Source of the DNA: Lepas anatifera
Lineage: Eukaryota > Arthropoda > Thecostraca > Lepadidae
DNA: 64,000 nt
Assembly (NCBI GenBank): GCA_034440635.1
Contig: JAOTON010001478.1
Coordinates: 2,170,001 to 2,234,000, forward strand
Direction of reading: 5' to 3'
The translations under genes were made by a program, and so were the position numbers. The notes under the pieces are model-generated. The model ran no database searches and had not been told where the DNA came from. It saw nothing but the letters and a program-made list of their open reading frames with translations. Positions 33,377 to 44,985 of the stretch are shown here, in pieces (the stretch's first letter is position 1; each line of letters opens with the position of its first letter).

Positions 33377-33475
33377 ATGGTTAAATTGTGCGCTGCGTAT
33401 GCGTGCACGAATAGGTTTGGTGCTCTTAAGGAAGATGGAAGAAAGGTGACCTTTCACAAGTACGAATTTTTCTGA
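33377..33475 (+). CDS. THAP zinc-finger N-terminus, probable first exon
   Basis: A 32-codon frame starting MVKLCAAYACTNRFG and continuing KVTFHKYEFF. Initiator Met, Cys5, Cys10, Asn12-Arg13 and the TFHK segment match the start of the C2CH THAP DNA-binding domain, which usually begins exactly at the protein N-terminus. The frame then stops, but AAGTACG at 33458-33464 offers a GT donor (exon end 33459) right where THAP genes often have their first intron. The remaining zinc ligands (Cys, His) and the AVPTIF-type end would be in a later exon; I find none in the window. It could belong to a host THAP gene, to a P-superfamily transposase, or be a relic. Confidence 0.6.
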   Translation: MVKLCAAYACTNRFGALKEDGRKVTFHKYEFF

Positions 33476-33786
33476 AATAATGGCTGAAATGTCATTTTTA
33501 AGCCTTTAGTTGTGATGGTATTTTGTTCTGCCGGTATCGGCGATCTCCGTAAACAATGTAGGGCTTGTTTATGGATATAAGTCGAACCAGCGCTTTTTTT
33601 GCAGCTTGGCTGTTTTAAGTTTGTCCACAGGTCTGGTGTGAATGAGTTAAGTGAAACTTTTCCGCTATATTTTTAACTTTGACTTAAAATGAGGGGAGTA
33701 CCGAGGCAGCACCAATTAGAGCACCACTGCCCTGCCCAGTCAGAACCTTTCCCCCTGGATCTGCCTCTGAGTGGGCGCCCTACCCC
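33476..33786. other. Possible intron start, no feature
   Basis: AT-rich sequence after the THAP-like exon; no second exon seen. Confidence 0.3.
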
Positions 33787-34039
33787 CATAGGCGGATCCA
33801 GGATTGCCGATCGGGGAGGGCACCCTCCGGGGGGAGGGGCGCCAACCGGACCAGGGGGGCGCCACTTATGACCGGCAAAACCTATCAGGTGGGCGCCAAA
33901 TCCTGTCGGTGGGCGCCGACTTTCGTATCCTGGGGGGGGTGGGAAGCGACATTTCAGGGGAGCGCCATCGACCTTTCAGGGGGCCGCCGAGGGTCGATCG
34001 GGGGGCACGTGCCCCCCTTGCCCCCTGGATCCGCCTATG
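33787..34039 (+). mobile_element. hAT-type MITE, CATAGGCGGATCCAGG family, copy A
   Basis: Ends CATAGGCGGATCCAGG and (complement) CATAGGCGGATCCAGG. Interior of GGCGCC phrases: GGCGCCACTTATGACCGG, GGCGCCAAATCCTGTCGG, GCGACATTTCAGGGG. Flanks share CTACCCC (7 bases, one base out of register). Short frames across it are not genes. Confidence 0.75.
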
Positions 34040-34060
34040 CTACCCCTGACCGATGGGCCA

Positions 34061-34354
34061 GGCGCGGATTCAGGATCGCCGATCGGGAGGGGGCACAATG
34101 CCGAGAGGGCGCCACTTTTGGCCCAGGGGCGCCATTTTTGACCCAGGGGGCGTCATTTTCGGCCCAGGGGGCGCCAAATCCTATCGCGGGGCGCCGATTT
34201 TCGCATCCTGGGGGGGTTGGAAGTGGGAAATTTTTGGCCTCGCAGACCTAGCGTAAAGCGACATTTCAGGGGGCGCCATCAACCTTTCAGGGGGTGCCGA
34301 GGGTCGATCGGGGAGGGGGTACCTTCTCCCCTTGCCCCCTGGATCTGCCTATGA
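34061..34354 (+). mobile_element. Same MITE family, copy B
   Basis: Starts GGCGCGGATTCAGGATCG, ends CCTGGATCTGCCTATG. Has an added TTTTTGGCCTCGCAGACCTA segment absent from copy A. Confidence 0.7.
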
Positions 34355-34376
34355 GTGGGCGCCCTACCCCTGACCG

Positions 34377-34680
34377 ATGGGCCAGGCGCAGATCCAGGAT
34401 CGCCGATCGGGAGGGGGGGCACATTGCCGAGGGGGCGCCAGTTTTGGCCCAGGGGGCGCCATTTTTTACCCAGGGGCGTCATTTTCGGCCCAGGGGGCGC
34501 CAAATCCTATCGCGGGGCGCCGATCTTCGCATCGGGGGAGGGGGGTAAGAGCTGGAATTATTTTTGCCTCGCAGACCTATGTGTAAAGCGAAATTTCCGG
34601 GGGCGCCATGAGCTTTCAGGGGGCGCCGAGGGTCAATCGGGGGGGGCACGTGCCCCCTGCCCCTGGATCCGCGACTGCGA
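34377..34680 (+). mobile_element. Same MITE family, copy C
   Basis: Starts GGCCAGGCGCAGATCCAGG and shares copy B's extra segment and its left flank (GGGCGCCCTACCCCTGACCG). B and C thus arose by a ~316-bp tandem duplication, not by separate insertion. Confidence 0.7.
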
Positions 34681-34689
34681 TGGGCGCGC

Positions 34690-36215
34690 ACCCTCACCCC
34701 ACCCCTTGATTGAAATCCTGAATCCGCGCCTGAAAGGTCCGTTGAGAGAAGGGTTGGCTGCAAAGACGCCAAGATTCCACCGCCTCACGTGATAATTATG
34801 GGCATGTCTCCGATATTTGTTTCCTTCAGCCGTGATTAACAGGCTCAGAGAAACGCACAGGCATCACGTAACAAGACATTACTCGTCAAATTTGGTCATA
34901 ATTCAGGACTGATATACACATTTAATACACTCAGGCTATTGGCATACCGTCCTTTTTGCCACTCTAATCAGCTGACGCTAGTGCTTCAAATGGGCACGGC
35001 CAGCGCCCCAGCGGCCGGTCGGGAGTTGGCTGTCTAGTTATTATAGAAGTCAGTGGCCTAGGTTAGTCCTTTTAACCAAACCTTGCAGTATCATCCCAAC
35101 CACAGCGGCCGCCACGCGCGGCGCGCTGCCGCTCCCTCGGGTCTCGGGTACAGCCTCAGACAGGCGGTGCCGGCACGTGGCACCGGTGCCTGCGCGCTGA
35201 GTGTGGCGGCCGTGCCAGCGAGCACGTGCATTGGCTGTGAGGTCAGGGACGGTGGATTCCAGGGGGCAAGGATTGCAATTGCACCACTTGATTTTTTTTC
35301 AGGGGTCTAAAAAGTGAGCTTGTGGTCGCCGACTAAAATCCAAGCTTCTTCGATGGTCGCCGAACCTAATACTACATGTATTACAAAATCGGTCTTAAAA
35401 GTGGTATAAATATGGCTATAGGGAAGCACTGGCGAGTGCAAGGGGAAGGTTCAGATAAAATATAGATATAAAAAACCTATAAAATATAGATCGGGTTTCT
35501 CGATATCGATGACCTAAGCCAGAATCAAGTCATTACCTAAGTGATTTCATGAGGTTATAATTCAGTATTAAAATCAAAGTTATGATCTGAAAGCAACAAA
35601 ATTATACATGCTGGCCCTTAACCCTTGCCCCGGTGACCAGCATGAGTCACCTATGAACCCCCCCTGGTGGGAGGGGGTTAAAAATGACACCCTCGATCTC
35701 GGAAACAAAGAAAGATAGAAGCGGAAAAGGCGATCGAAAGGTCGTCGGAAATGCAATCGGCGTTACTTCCGGAATTTTTGCGGAAGGTCAATACTGTGGT
35801 CACCAGAGGGGAATAATTCATATACGTCAAAATGTATCAAATGCAGTGCTCTATAAAACCTTGCTTATCTCCGTATGCAAAATAGCCGGAACCACTTTCT
35901 CAACGCTATTCGACAGAGCCGGACCAGCTCTTTCACTAAGGCAACATCCATTTTCATATCGGTTCAAAGGCTAGGGCGCAACAGGACACTGAATATTGAG
36001 GATGTTATCACGTAGCTTCAAGTTATAATAGGAAGAACGCTCGCATTGGGCGTGATATGTCGGACCTAAAAGCCAATGTTGGATAGTGATCAGTCATTTA
36101 TACGCACTACGCAGTCATGAATACGTATCGATAGTGCCCACTAATTTTAGGCTAAGTCTGTTTGGAGGTCAATCGAGGTCAATTATGATACACTGCCCGT
36201 ACACAAGGGCAATTA
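34690..36215. other. No gene recognised
   Basis: Includes a GC-rich part at 35095-35240 with nested short palindromes (GTGCCGGCAC, GGCACCGGTGCC) and a block at 35270-35370 (GCACCACTTGATTTTTTTTC, TCGCCGA) inverted relative to 44340-44470. Frames of 70-96 codons here have no domain. Confidence 0.4.
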
Positions 36216-36409
36216 AATGGGCGCCGAAAGCGGTGGGACGGGGTACCTACGCATCCTCCTGTTGGCCAACCAGGGGGGGACGTCTCCCCAAAATTTTCGG
36301 TTCATCATCATTAATGCTGTCAGGTACCAAATATGCTCACAATTCCCCTGCCCCGGTCAGCACCAGCCCGGGTCCGTTCCCCTGTAAAAATTCCGTGGCA
36401 GCGCCCCTG
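36216..36409. mobile_element. MITE, inverted relative of 32411-32604
   Basis: Shares GGGACGTCTCCCC, TTAATGCTGTCAG, ATATGCTCACAATTCCCCTG and the ends. Flanks GGCAATTA/GGCATTAA agree at 6 of 8. Confidence 0.55.
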
Positions 36410-37035
36410 GGCATTAACATTTTCGCCCATCACTTCTATACCAAGCAAGATACAACCATGATTGATGCACCATTGTTGTTCTCTCATCAATAATGGTTTT
36501 ATTTTGTGTCCATCCATGTGAAAAATTGTTAGACCTTATTTTAGAGACAAATAAAAAGGTTTGCAGCACCTTAAAAAGAGCCCCAGAAACAGTTCCGCTG
36601 TTCCATTTAACTAGAGAAAAATGTTTTCATGTGCATACATGCGTCGTGAAATACTTGTGATTCTTCACCTTGAGGCGCCACAAATCAGATAAATTCCTGT
36701 AACATTTCAAATAAATAATTCAAACATTATTCATTGGCAACATTTCCTCAGAAGTGCAGTGGAAAATATCAACCATTGCTAAGATGAGGCCCAATTTTCG
36801 CTCGATTGTTGAACATGGTTCTACTCAAAGCAATAGCAATGCTGTCTCTTGGGAATAACCTTATTTTCTTTGCATGACATCATTCCCATGATAACTATTT
36901 CCAAAGCTCTTAATTGATGCATTTTAGCATTAATAATCAGGACTGAAAAAGTTTCCAGAATAGTTGCTGATGACCCATTTTGACCAGGACTGGGTACTGA
37001 GAAGAACAGTTTGCATTTCAGCAACCTGTTCTTTT
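36410..37035. other. No gene recognised
   Basis: AT-rich, non-repetitive by eye. Confidence 0.35.
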
Positions 37036-37043
37036 GTGGTGGA

Positions 37044-37313
37044 CATAGGCGGATCCAGGGGGGCAAGGGGGGCACGTGCCCCCCCGATCGACCCTCGGCG
37101 CCCCCTGAAAGGTCGATGGCGCCCCCCTGAAATGTCGCTTCCCACCCCCCCAGGATGCGAAAGTCGGCGCCCACCGATAGGATTTGGCGCCCACCTGATA
37201 GCTTTTGCCGGTCATAAGTGGCGCCCCCCTGGTCCGGATGGCGCCCCCCCCGGTCCGGATGGCGCCCCCCGGGAAGGTGCCCCCCCCGATCGGCAATCCT
37301 GGATCCGCCTATG
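37044..37313 (-). mobile_element. hAT-type MITE, copy D of the CATAGGCGGATCCAGG family, perfect 8-bp duplication
   Basis: Both ends begin CATAGGCGGATCCAGG; exact 8-bp duplication GTGGTGGA at 37036-37043 and 37314-37321. Inverted relative to copies A-C. It is the best-preserved copy and defines the family. Confidence 0.9.
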
Positions 37314-37321
37314 GTGGTGGA

Positions 37322-38601
37322 CACAATCTCTCTGTGATATTTCTGCTGTATCTCTGTAGCAGTGCTTCCATATTTCATCCATACTAGAGAAAACAAAACG
37401 ATTCAACTTTCTTATGACAAAAAATACAAGATATTATCAGAAACTTGGATGCATATAATCAGTCAGTTAAAAAACATACACACACACCCTGATAACCCAG
37501 TGTGCATCCATCTGTGCAAAAGACACAGCTTATTCTATGTTTGGCAGACTTGGATTGGACCATGGTCCTTGCAGTGGAGTCTTCTGGCAAATTGGAAATG
37601 GTTTATCACATCTTTGTGCTGTGCAGGAATGCACATTTATATCCCTTATGGGGTACCAATGCACAGAGATGGATCTAGGATTTTAGTAAGGGGCAGCCCT
37701 CTGAGATTGCATGCTGTCAACCAAAAGAGCACACTTCACCCATAAGGGTGGCTACCATCATCAATCAGTGGGAGAAAACTGTGGTTGGTGTGACTTAAAA
37801 ATGGTAACAGTGCCATAAATGGGAATGCTTGACCCATAGATGGGAACACCCATTCTCAATTATGGGAATGCTTGAGACCATTTTCCATAACAATATTTTA
37901 GGCCATGAAACAAACTTTTGTTCTTTCTACCTGGCTTATTTCTGTTCTTAAAATTTTAGAGGGCATTTATCTTTGAAGCAGAAACAGGAAATCGTACTTT
38001 ATACCCTGCTTCAAATATTGAAGCTCAACATGTTTATTATGATCATTCACTTGTCTTGGTGCATCTGTGTAAATAAAACACTAGTCATATACAAAATCAA
38101 TTAATAGATACCTAGTGAAACAATAAAAAAGTTTTTTAATATTTGATTTATATTGCCACTTGAGATAATAATATATACAGACCAAGACATATGGCCATAC
38201 AGAACATGATGCGAGCCAACCTAGCACAACAAAACCTGTCTTCAGCACCTTTAATGCCATTTTTCACAACTTCTAAACTTCAAAGCTCCATCTGTAGCCC
38301 CATCATTTGTATTCTAGTGGTGGGAGCAGTAGCAAGGTATTTTCTGCCTCACAGACCTGGTTTAATCAGTTTTGGGGGTACCCTTTTCCTCAGGCCGCCC
38401 TTAATCCTTTCAAACTTAAAGGGTCCTGAACTCGAGTTCAGGGATCCCTTGGACCTGTCACTGCTGTGGCACCCCAAATGAAAGCTCAAGTTATTTTCTG
38501 TGCCTACTAAGAGCATCCTTAAAATTGTCCTTTTTCTCATTTCAAGGACTTTAAAATCATTAAATAACAGGCCTACTTGGTCACCCAGTTATATGTCCAG
38601 C
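37322..38601. other. No gene recognised; one decayed MITE end
   Basis: GATGGATCTAGGATTTTAGT (37670) to about 37750 resembles 52082-52160 and 62139-62240 (shared CTCTGAG...GCACACTTCACCC). Otherwise AT-rich. Confidence 0.4.
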
Positions 38602-38609
38602 TATAAGGC

Positions 38610-38957
38610 CCAGTCTGCAAAGTATGGCAGCATGCCAGACGAGTCGCACCGGCCATCTAAAATTCTCGCACCACCAGCCTCCAAAAATTCGCACCAATCT
38701 GGCACATACCAGGGAAAAATGCACCCATTCCTCCTCTACAATGCAATGCTACCTCAATCATTAGTCAGTTAGTTAAGGAATTTTTATAAGGCCCCCTCCT
38801 GTGTCTTAATAGCCATTCAGCCATTATTTGTTTAGTTTAAGAGTCACTAACCACGCAAGTTCGCACCAGGTTGATAAAATTCGCACCAGTCGGTCCTGTC
38901 TCCAAGGGCACTCGCACCGACGAGATCTCGTCGAAAATGCCATAATTTGCACACTGG
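38610..38957 (+). mobile_element. hAT-type MITE, CCAGTCTGCAAAGTATGGCA family, copy 1
   Basis: Ends CCAGTCTGCAAAGTATGGCA and (complement) CCAGTGTGCAAATTATGGCA (18/20). Exact 8-bp duplication TATAAGGC (38602-38609, 38958-38965). Interior has TTCGCACCA phrases and GACGAGATCTCGTC. Confidence 0.92.
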
Positions 38958-39058
38958 TATAAGGCAAGAACATGGTGGTATTAAAAACAGTATACTTGAT
39001 ATGGATAGTCTCATAATAAGGCACCCCAAAAATCATTTAGGAAATCCATGCCCTTGGG

Positions 39059-39411
39059 CCAGTCTGCAAAGTATGGCAGCAGGCCAGACGAGTCGCACCA
39101 GCCATCTAAAATTCTCGCACCACCATCTTCCAAAAATTCGCACCAATATGCCACATACCAGGGAAAAAATGCACCCATTCCTACCCCTGCAATGCAAATG
39201 CTATCTCAATCATTATTCAGTTATTCAGTTAAGGGCTTTTTATAAGGCCCCTCCTGTGTCTTAATAGCCATTCAGCCATTATTTGTTTATTTTAAGTGTC
39301 ACTAACCTTGCAAATTCGCACCAGGTTGGTAAAATTCGCACCACTCATCCTGTCTCCAAGGGCACCCGCGCCGACGAGATCTCGTCGAAAATGCCATACT
39401 TTGTACACTGG
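39059..39411 (+). mobile_element. Same MITE family, copy 2
   Basis: Exact 8-bp duplication CCCTTGGG (39051-39058, 39412-39419). About 90% identical to copy 1 along its length. Confidence 0.92.
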
Positions 39412-39419
39412 CCCTTGGG

Positions 39420-40189
39420 AATGTGTGACTATACAACAATGTTTACGATGACATTTTAGCGTGATTGTGGATGGAAAGGGTTTAAACAAGGGTATTCAAG
39501 TTTTTTTCCTTCTGAGACTTTTCGCGGTAAAGCAAAACAAGGAAACATCATTGCAAGTAGATTCCAAAACCCACCTAGATTGCACGGACCGTCTATGATA
39601 AACGCACATCTTGATTTAGCCCCTTAGATTTGGGCAATTGAACACCAGTCGTCAAAAACGGCGCTCACTGCTTCCAACAAGAATACAAAAATATTAGCGG
39701 CAGCCCGCGCCGCGCTCGTTCTGAAGGCCGCAGACACCGAAAATGTACCAGGGCGACCACCGGCGACTAGGCGACCACGCAAGTCGGCGGTTTCGGCCGA
39801 CTTGGTCGCCCATTGGTCGCCTATTGAAAAAAATGAAAATCACCGACTTGGTACCGACTCGTGACAGATTCTAGTACATTCTAGTTTGAACTTAAAAATA
39901 GTACATAAATACGGTACGGGGAGATGGCATCATCTAAAGTACCAGGTGATTTCAGTCGTTTTTCATAAAATTGGAACCAAAAATAAGAAACATAACTAGC
40001 ATAGACTAGCAGCAACTAAGGGCGGTGATGATACCAGATGTAATCGGCCAAAGATGCCCCGTTGTAGCCAAGCTGTCTTTCAGAAACGCCAAACAAGCCG
40101 GGAAACGAAGGCTAACTTGGCTCTTTGTCGAAGTAGATTCTGCCCATTCTTGGCCAAAGGAACTGGCAGACTTCATCCAATAGATTTTG
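39420..40189. other. No gene recognised
   Basis: 39.75-39.85 kb has GGTCGCC/GGCGACC phrases in both directions, possibly another decayed element. Confidence 0.35.
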
Positions 40190-40200
40190 ATGGGCACCAG

Positions 40201-41830
40201 TGGCGCAGCCGGGGGGCACAGGGGCACGTGCCCCCCCATCGGTGCCGGGGTGCCCTTTGATTGCCAGGTGGTGTACCCTCTTTGGGCCGTGCCGTTCGAA
40301 ATTTAGTGCTCTACGCCGTTGAACCTAGATGGAACTAGACTGCATTTAGCGATTTAAGCTTTGTTTGACAATTAAGTGCCTTTTTGATCAGCTAGGGCAT
40401 TCTGTCGCCTTTCCAAGCACCGGGAAGAGTATAGGCACGTAATCCGTTTCCAGATAATGCCTCAACATCGCCAATAATCGTACGGGCGGAGCTAATCTGG
40501 TGCCCCTGAGCGCTGGTCTTGGCCCTTTGAGCTGATCATGTGCCCTCTGAGCTGATCTGATGCCCTCGTAGTCAATCTGGTGCCCGCCCCTGAGAAAATA
40601 ATTGTGCCTTCTGAACCTATATAATGCTCTCTGAGTTAGTTTGATGCCCCGAGCTTGCCTGGTGCCCTATTAGCTGTTTTAGTGCTGCCTTGAGCTGATC
40701 CGGGCCCCTGAACTTATTTAATGCCTCCCGGAGTTTATCTACTGTCCAGGGGGCACAGGGGCACGTGCCCCATCGGTGCCGGGTGCCCTTTTGATTGCCA
40801 GGTAGTGTACCCTTTGGGCCGTGCCGCTCGAAATTTAGTGCCCTACTCGTTGAACCTAGATGGAACTAGATGCATTTAGCGGTTTCAACTGCTGTTTGAA
40901 TTAGTGCCTGTTTGTTCAGCTAGGCATTCTGTCGCCTTTCCAAGCATCCGGGAAGAGTATAGGCACATAATCCGTTTCCAGATAATGCCTCATCATCGCC
41001 AATAATCGTACGGGCGGAGCTCATCTGTGCCTCCTGAGCTGATCATGTGCCCTCTGAGCTGATCTGGTGCCCTCGTAGTCAATCTGGTGCCCCCTGTGAA
41101 AATAAGTGTGCCTTCTGAACCTTATAATACTCTCTGAGTTAGTTTGATGCCTCTGAGCTTGCTTGTCTTTAGCTGTTTTAGTGCCCTTGAGCTGCTCCGG
41201 CCCCTGGGCTTATTTAATGCCTCCCGGTTGATCTACTGTCCAGGGGGCACATGGGACTGCCTCCCATCACTGCTGGGGTGATAGCCAGGGGAGTACCCAA
41301 TTTGGGCCGTGCCGCTCGAAATTTAGTGCCCTACGCCGTTGAACCTATATGTAACTGGACCGTATGTACCGATTGAAACTATTGTTGGACAACTTAATAC
41401 CTTTTTCGGTCAGTTAGGACCTTCTGTCGCCTTTCCAAGCACCCGGGAAGAGTATGGGCACCTAGTATGTGTCCACCTAATGCCTCATCTTCGCCAATAA
41501 TCGTACGGGTGAAGCTAATCTGGTGCTCCTTGAGCTCATCTCGTGGTCTCTCAGCTGGTCTTGGCCCCTTGAGATGATTACTTGCCCTCTAAGCTGATCT
41601 GGTGCCCTGAGTCAATCGAGTGCCCCACTGAGCAAATAATTGTGCCTCCTGAACCTATCTAATGCCCTCTGAGTTAGTCTAATGCCTTTGAGCTCTTGGT
41701 GCCCTGATAGCCGATTTAGTGCCCATTGAGCTGATTCGGGTCCTCGATCTGATCTCATGCCTCCCCAAGTTGATTATTTCTCCTCTTCAGCTGATTAGGT
41801 GCCCCTCAGCTAATTATTGATGTCTCCTTA
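40201..41830 (+). repeat. Three tandem copies of a ~490-550-bp unit
   Basis: Each begins GGGGGCACAGGGGCACGTGC or close to it and runs through CCGTTGAACCTAGATGGAAC, GTCGCCTTTCCAAGCA and AATAATCGTACGGG into GAGCTGATCTGGTGCCC phrases. Starts near 40206, 40747 and 41239. The third copy is most diverged. Confidence 0.8.
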
Positions 41831-43350
41831 GATGGCCTGGTCCCTGAGCTGGTTTGAGGGCCCTGAGCCCACCATGTGTCCTTGAGCTGTTATGTTGCTC
41901 CCTGAGCTGATTTAGGCTCCTGCCATAGTCTGGGGGCTGGGAGCTGACCTGGCCCCCGAGCGGATCGATCTGGTGCCACCTGAGCTGCACTAATGCCCTG
42001 AGTCGATCTGGTGCCTCCTGAGCTCATCTGATGCCCTCTGAGCTAGTCTGGTGTCCCCTGAGCTAATCTGGTGCCCTTTAGCTGAACTGGGCCTCCTTAC
42101 GTGTTTTTATGAGCAGCTCTAAAGCCCTGAGCTGAGCTGGGCCCACAGAGGCTGATGAGGGCCCCTGGGATGGTATGGGGCTCCTGAGCTGATTAAGTGC
42201 CTCCTGACTTGATCTGGTATTCCTGAGCTGGTCGGGGACCACTGATCTGATTGTTTGCCCCCAAAGCTGATCTGGTGCCCTATGGGCATCTGGTGTCCCC
42301 TGGCAGCTCTGGGGCTTTTGAACTGATTGGGCCCCGAGCTGGTGAGGGATCCCTGAGCTGATTTAGTGCCCCTGACTTGAACTTGCCCCCTGCGGTGATC
42401 GATCTGGTGCACCCTGAGCAGATATACTGCTTCCTGAACTAATGCCCACTGTGCCGATCTGGTGCCTGCTGAGTCATCAGTGTGCCTCCTGAGCCCATCT
42501 TATTCCCTCTGAGCTAGTCTGGTGCCCCATTGCTAATATGGTGCCCTTTAGCTGACTCGGGCCTCCTGGGTTGATTACGTGATTTCCTGAGCAGCTCACA
42601 GGCCCTGAGCTGAGCTGGGCCCACATGGGCTGGTGAGGGCCCCTGAGATGGTATGGGGCTCCTGGGCTGATTAAGTGCCTCCTGACTTGATCTGGTATTC
42701 CTGAGCTGATCTAGACCCCGAGCTGGTCGGGGACCACTGATCTGATTGTTTGTCCCCGAGGCTGATCTGGTGCCCTATGGGCCGATCTGGTGTCCCCTGA
42801 GCAGCTCTGGGACTTTTGAACTGATTGGGCCCCGAGCTGGTGAGGGATTCCTGAGCTGATTTAGTGGCCCTGACTTGATCTTGCCCCTGACCTGACTTGA
42901 GGCCCCTGAACTGATCTGGGGCCCAAGAGCCGATCTGGGGCCCAAGAGTGGATCTAGGTTCTGAGGGTACCCTGAGCTGGTCTGGGCGCTGAGCTTGTGA
43001 GAGCCCCTTAGTTGGCTTGAGGCCCCTGAGGTGATCTGGCGCCTTAAACTGTTCTGGGGCTTCTTGAACTGGTTTAAGGCCCTATGAGCCCATCTGTGGC
43101 CCATTGAGCTAGTCTGATGACCTCATCTCTGGGATCAATGAGCTAGTCTGGTCCCTGGGTGAAGCATGATCAGCTCTGTGGCCCTGATCTAAATCAGGGG
43201 CCCCTGAGGTGGTCTTGAATAGACAGATAATAAGAACACAAGGCCAACTCCCGTCATCTCGGTGCGGGGTCACTGAGCTAGTCTAGTCCCTGGAGGCACA
43301 ACTGGGGGATGGGGAAGCTGCTCTGGAGGCCTCTGATCCACACTTGGGGG
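41830..43350 (+). repeat. GAGCTGATCTGGTGCCCC minisatellite with a ~479-bp tandem duplication
   Basis: Imperfect units of about 20-28 bp. A block starting GAGCAGCTC at 42111 recurs from 42592 with the same order of variants (GGGCCCACA, ATGGTATGGGGCTCCTG, CTGGTATTCCTGAGCTG). Confidence 0.8.
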
Positions 43351-44226
43351 CGCCAGAGCTGGTCTTGAATAGATGGGGAATAAGAATACAATGGAAATTC
43401 CCTTGTAAAACGGAGCTAACCAGGAATGAGGAATCTCTAAAACGGCTTATGATACCTAGGCACCCTGGTTATATAAATTGCTTATTATACTGGTGGATTC
43501 TGGGAAGAAATGATAAAAGGGCATGTGCCCCTGAGCTCAGAGCACAGTCCCCTAAACCGGATTCTACTTATTAATTTAAATGAAGGACTAGTTTTCACAA
43601 TTTTCAGTCCTGTCACACCTTCTCCATCCAAACCACCGGCCTGTTCACCTTTTATTTACTCTTAACTGGGACCGATCCTTGAGAATATGGAACTTAATAA
43701 ACGCGTTCAAAAGGTATCTCCCAAATTTTTCCGGCAGTAAAAATGTGTTCTTCCAAAGACACTATGCTACTCCTCGTCCCACGGCGATTGTGGGAGGCAA
43801 GTAACTTAATCCGCGTTCAGCCAGTGCTCACTCGTCACGACAAAACCAGTGGGCATAACAAAGGAATTTTCGACTCCAATATGCCTTAGCCTGCACATTG
43901 TAACATATATAACATGCTCCGCTGATTTCTCTGATGTTAAGTACTTGCATGAGTTGGCTGATTTGTCCTTAAATCTATCCAAAACAGTCGTGTTTTGGCT
44001 ACTTCCATGACATTTTGATGATATTTTTTCTTTTTTCGGTTTTCATGGCGTTTTCCTTCTCCGTCAATGATTTATTTGCATTTTCATTGAACCAAAGATG
44101 CCCAAAAAGGATATAAACAAAGATATAGCAAATTTTTAGGTTACGTTAAAAGTGCCCTTTTTCCCGGGGTGCCCCTCAAGTTGGTGTCCCCCCATACCAA
44201 AGCTCTGGCTGCGCCCTGATGGGCAC

Positions 44227-44604
44227 TGTATGTTTACGATGACGGGTGGAGACATTGGAGAGGGTAGGTAAGCATATTTAGAAGCAGGAGCGGATGGTGG
44301 AAGCTAAAATCATAGGAAAACAGATGGAATCAGAGTTTGAGACGGTTGCTGGGTCGCCAACCAAAAGATGATAGGGTCGCCGACGGCGTAGGTAGATCGG
44401 CAAGTTTTTAGACCCCTGATTTTTTTCAAGGGGTGCAAAAGCATCTTTTGCACCACTTGTTTTGGCTTGGTTCAGGGAGGCGCCCCCTCCCCCGGCCTCG
44501 GCCGGCGCCCCCGGCCGGTCAGAGAAAATCAAGACTAATCACCGCCTGCCTGAAGAGGTAGAATCCTCTGTGAGAAAGACATTTTATATATGAATGGCGC
44601 CCCC
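44227..44604. other. Unassigned; block inverted relative to 35.3 kb
   Basis: 44400-44470 (CCCCTGATTTTTTTCAAGGG, then GCACCACTTG) resembles the complement-oriented block at 35270-35320. No gene. Confidence 0.4.
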
Positions 44605-44985
44605 TGACATCAAAGCCGCGCCCTGGACAGCAAAAAGCGCCCACCCCCCCTTGAGTAAAGGCGCCTCTCTGGATAGCAAAGGCGCCCCCTAGACAGCAGA
44701 GGCGCCCTGGACAGAAAAAGGCGCCCCCAGTTGAGGAGTAACGACGCCCCTGGATAGCATAGACGCCCTTTGGTTAGCACAGGCACTCCTGGACACCAAA
44801 AGGCGCCCCCCCCCCCATAGAGCAAAGGCAGCCTCTCTGGATACCATAAGCTCCCTTGAATAGCAAAGACGCTTCCTGGACAGCAGGGGCGCCCTCTGGA
44901 TAGCATAGGCGCTCCCAAAACAGCAACTACGCCCTTTGATACTAAAGGCGCCCTAGATAGCAGAAGCACCCCATGGACAGAAGAC
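44605..44985. repeat. Minisatellite CTGGATAGCAAAGGCGCCCC, left part
   Basis: Units of about 20-24 bp (GGACAGCAAAAGGCGCCCC, CTGGATAGCATAGGCGCCC). The same array resumes in the same direction at 50485, so the LINE between them was inserted into it. Minus-strand frames rich in LLSRAPLLSRGRL are artefacts. Confidence 0.9.

Larger units (their letters stand above)
40198..44218. mobile_element. Non-autonomous hAT-like element, ~4.0 kb, minisatellite-filled
   Basis: Ends CAGTGGCGCAGCC and (complement) CAGGGCGCAGCC, classic hAT-type CAG termini; exact 8-bp duplication ATGGGCAC at 40190-40197 and 44219-44226. Subterminal GGGGTGCCC and GGTGTCCCC blocks occur at both ends. The interior is tandem sequence to about 43.35 kb, then 0.8 kb of unique AT-rich DNA. 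No transposase or other coding frame is seen. Confidence 0.85.

Noticed and set aside
33689..34792. Overlapping frames of 60-145 codons rich in RGGGAPTG
   Set aside because: They cross tandem MITE copies; the frames follow the repeat and not a gene.
38349..38772. Frames of 63-96 codons near the hAT MITEs
   Set aside because: Cross MITE borders; composition and context argue against a gene.
44610..44969. 119-codon minus frame (LLLSRAPLVSKG...)
   Set aside because: Pure translation of the CTGGATAGC/GGCGCCCC minisatellite.
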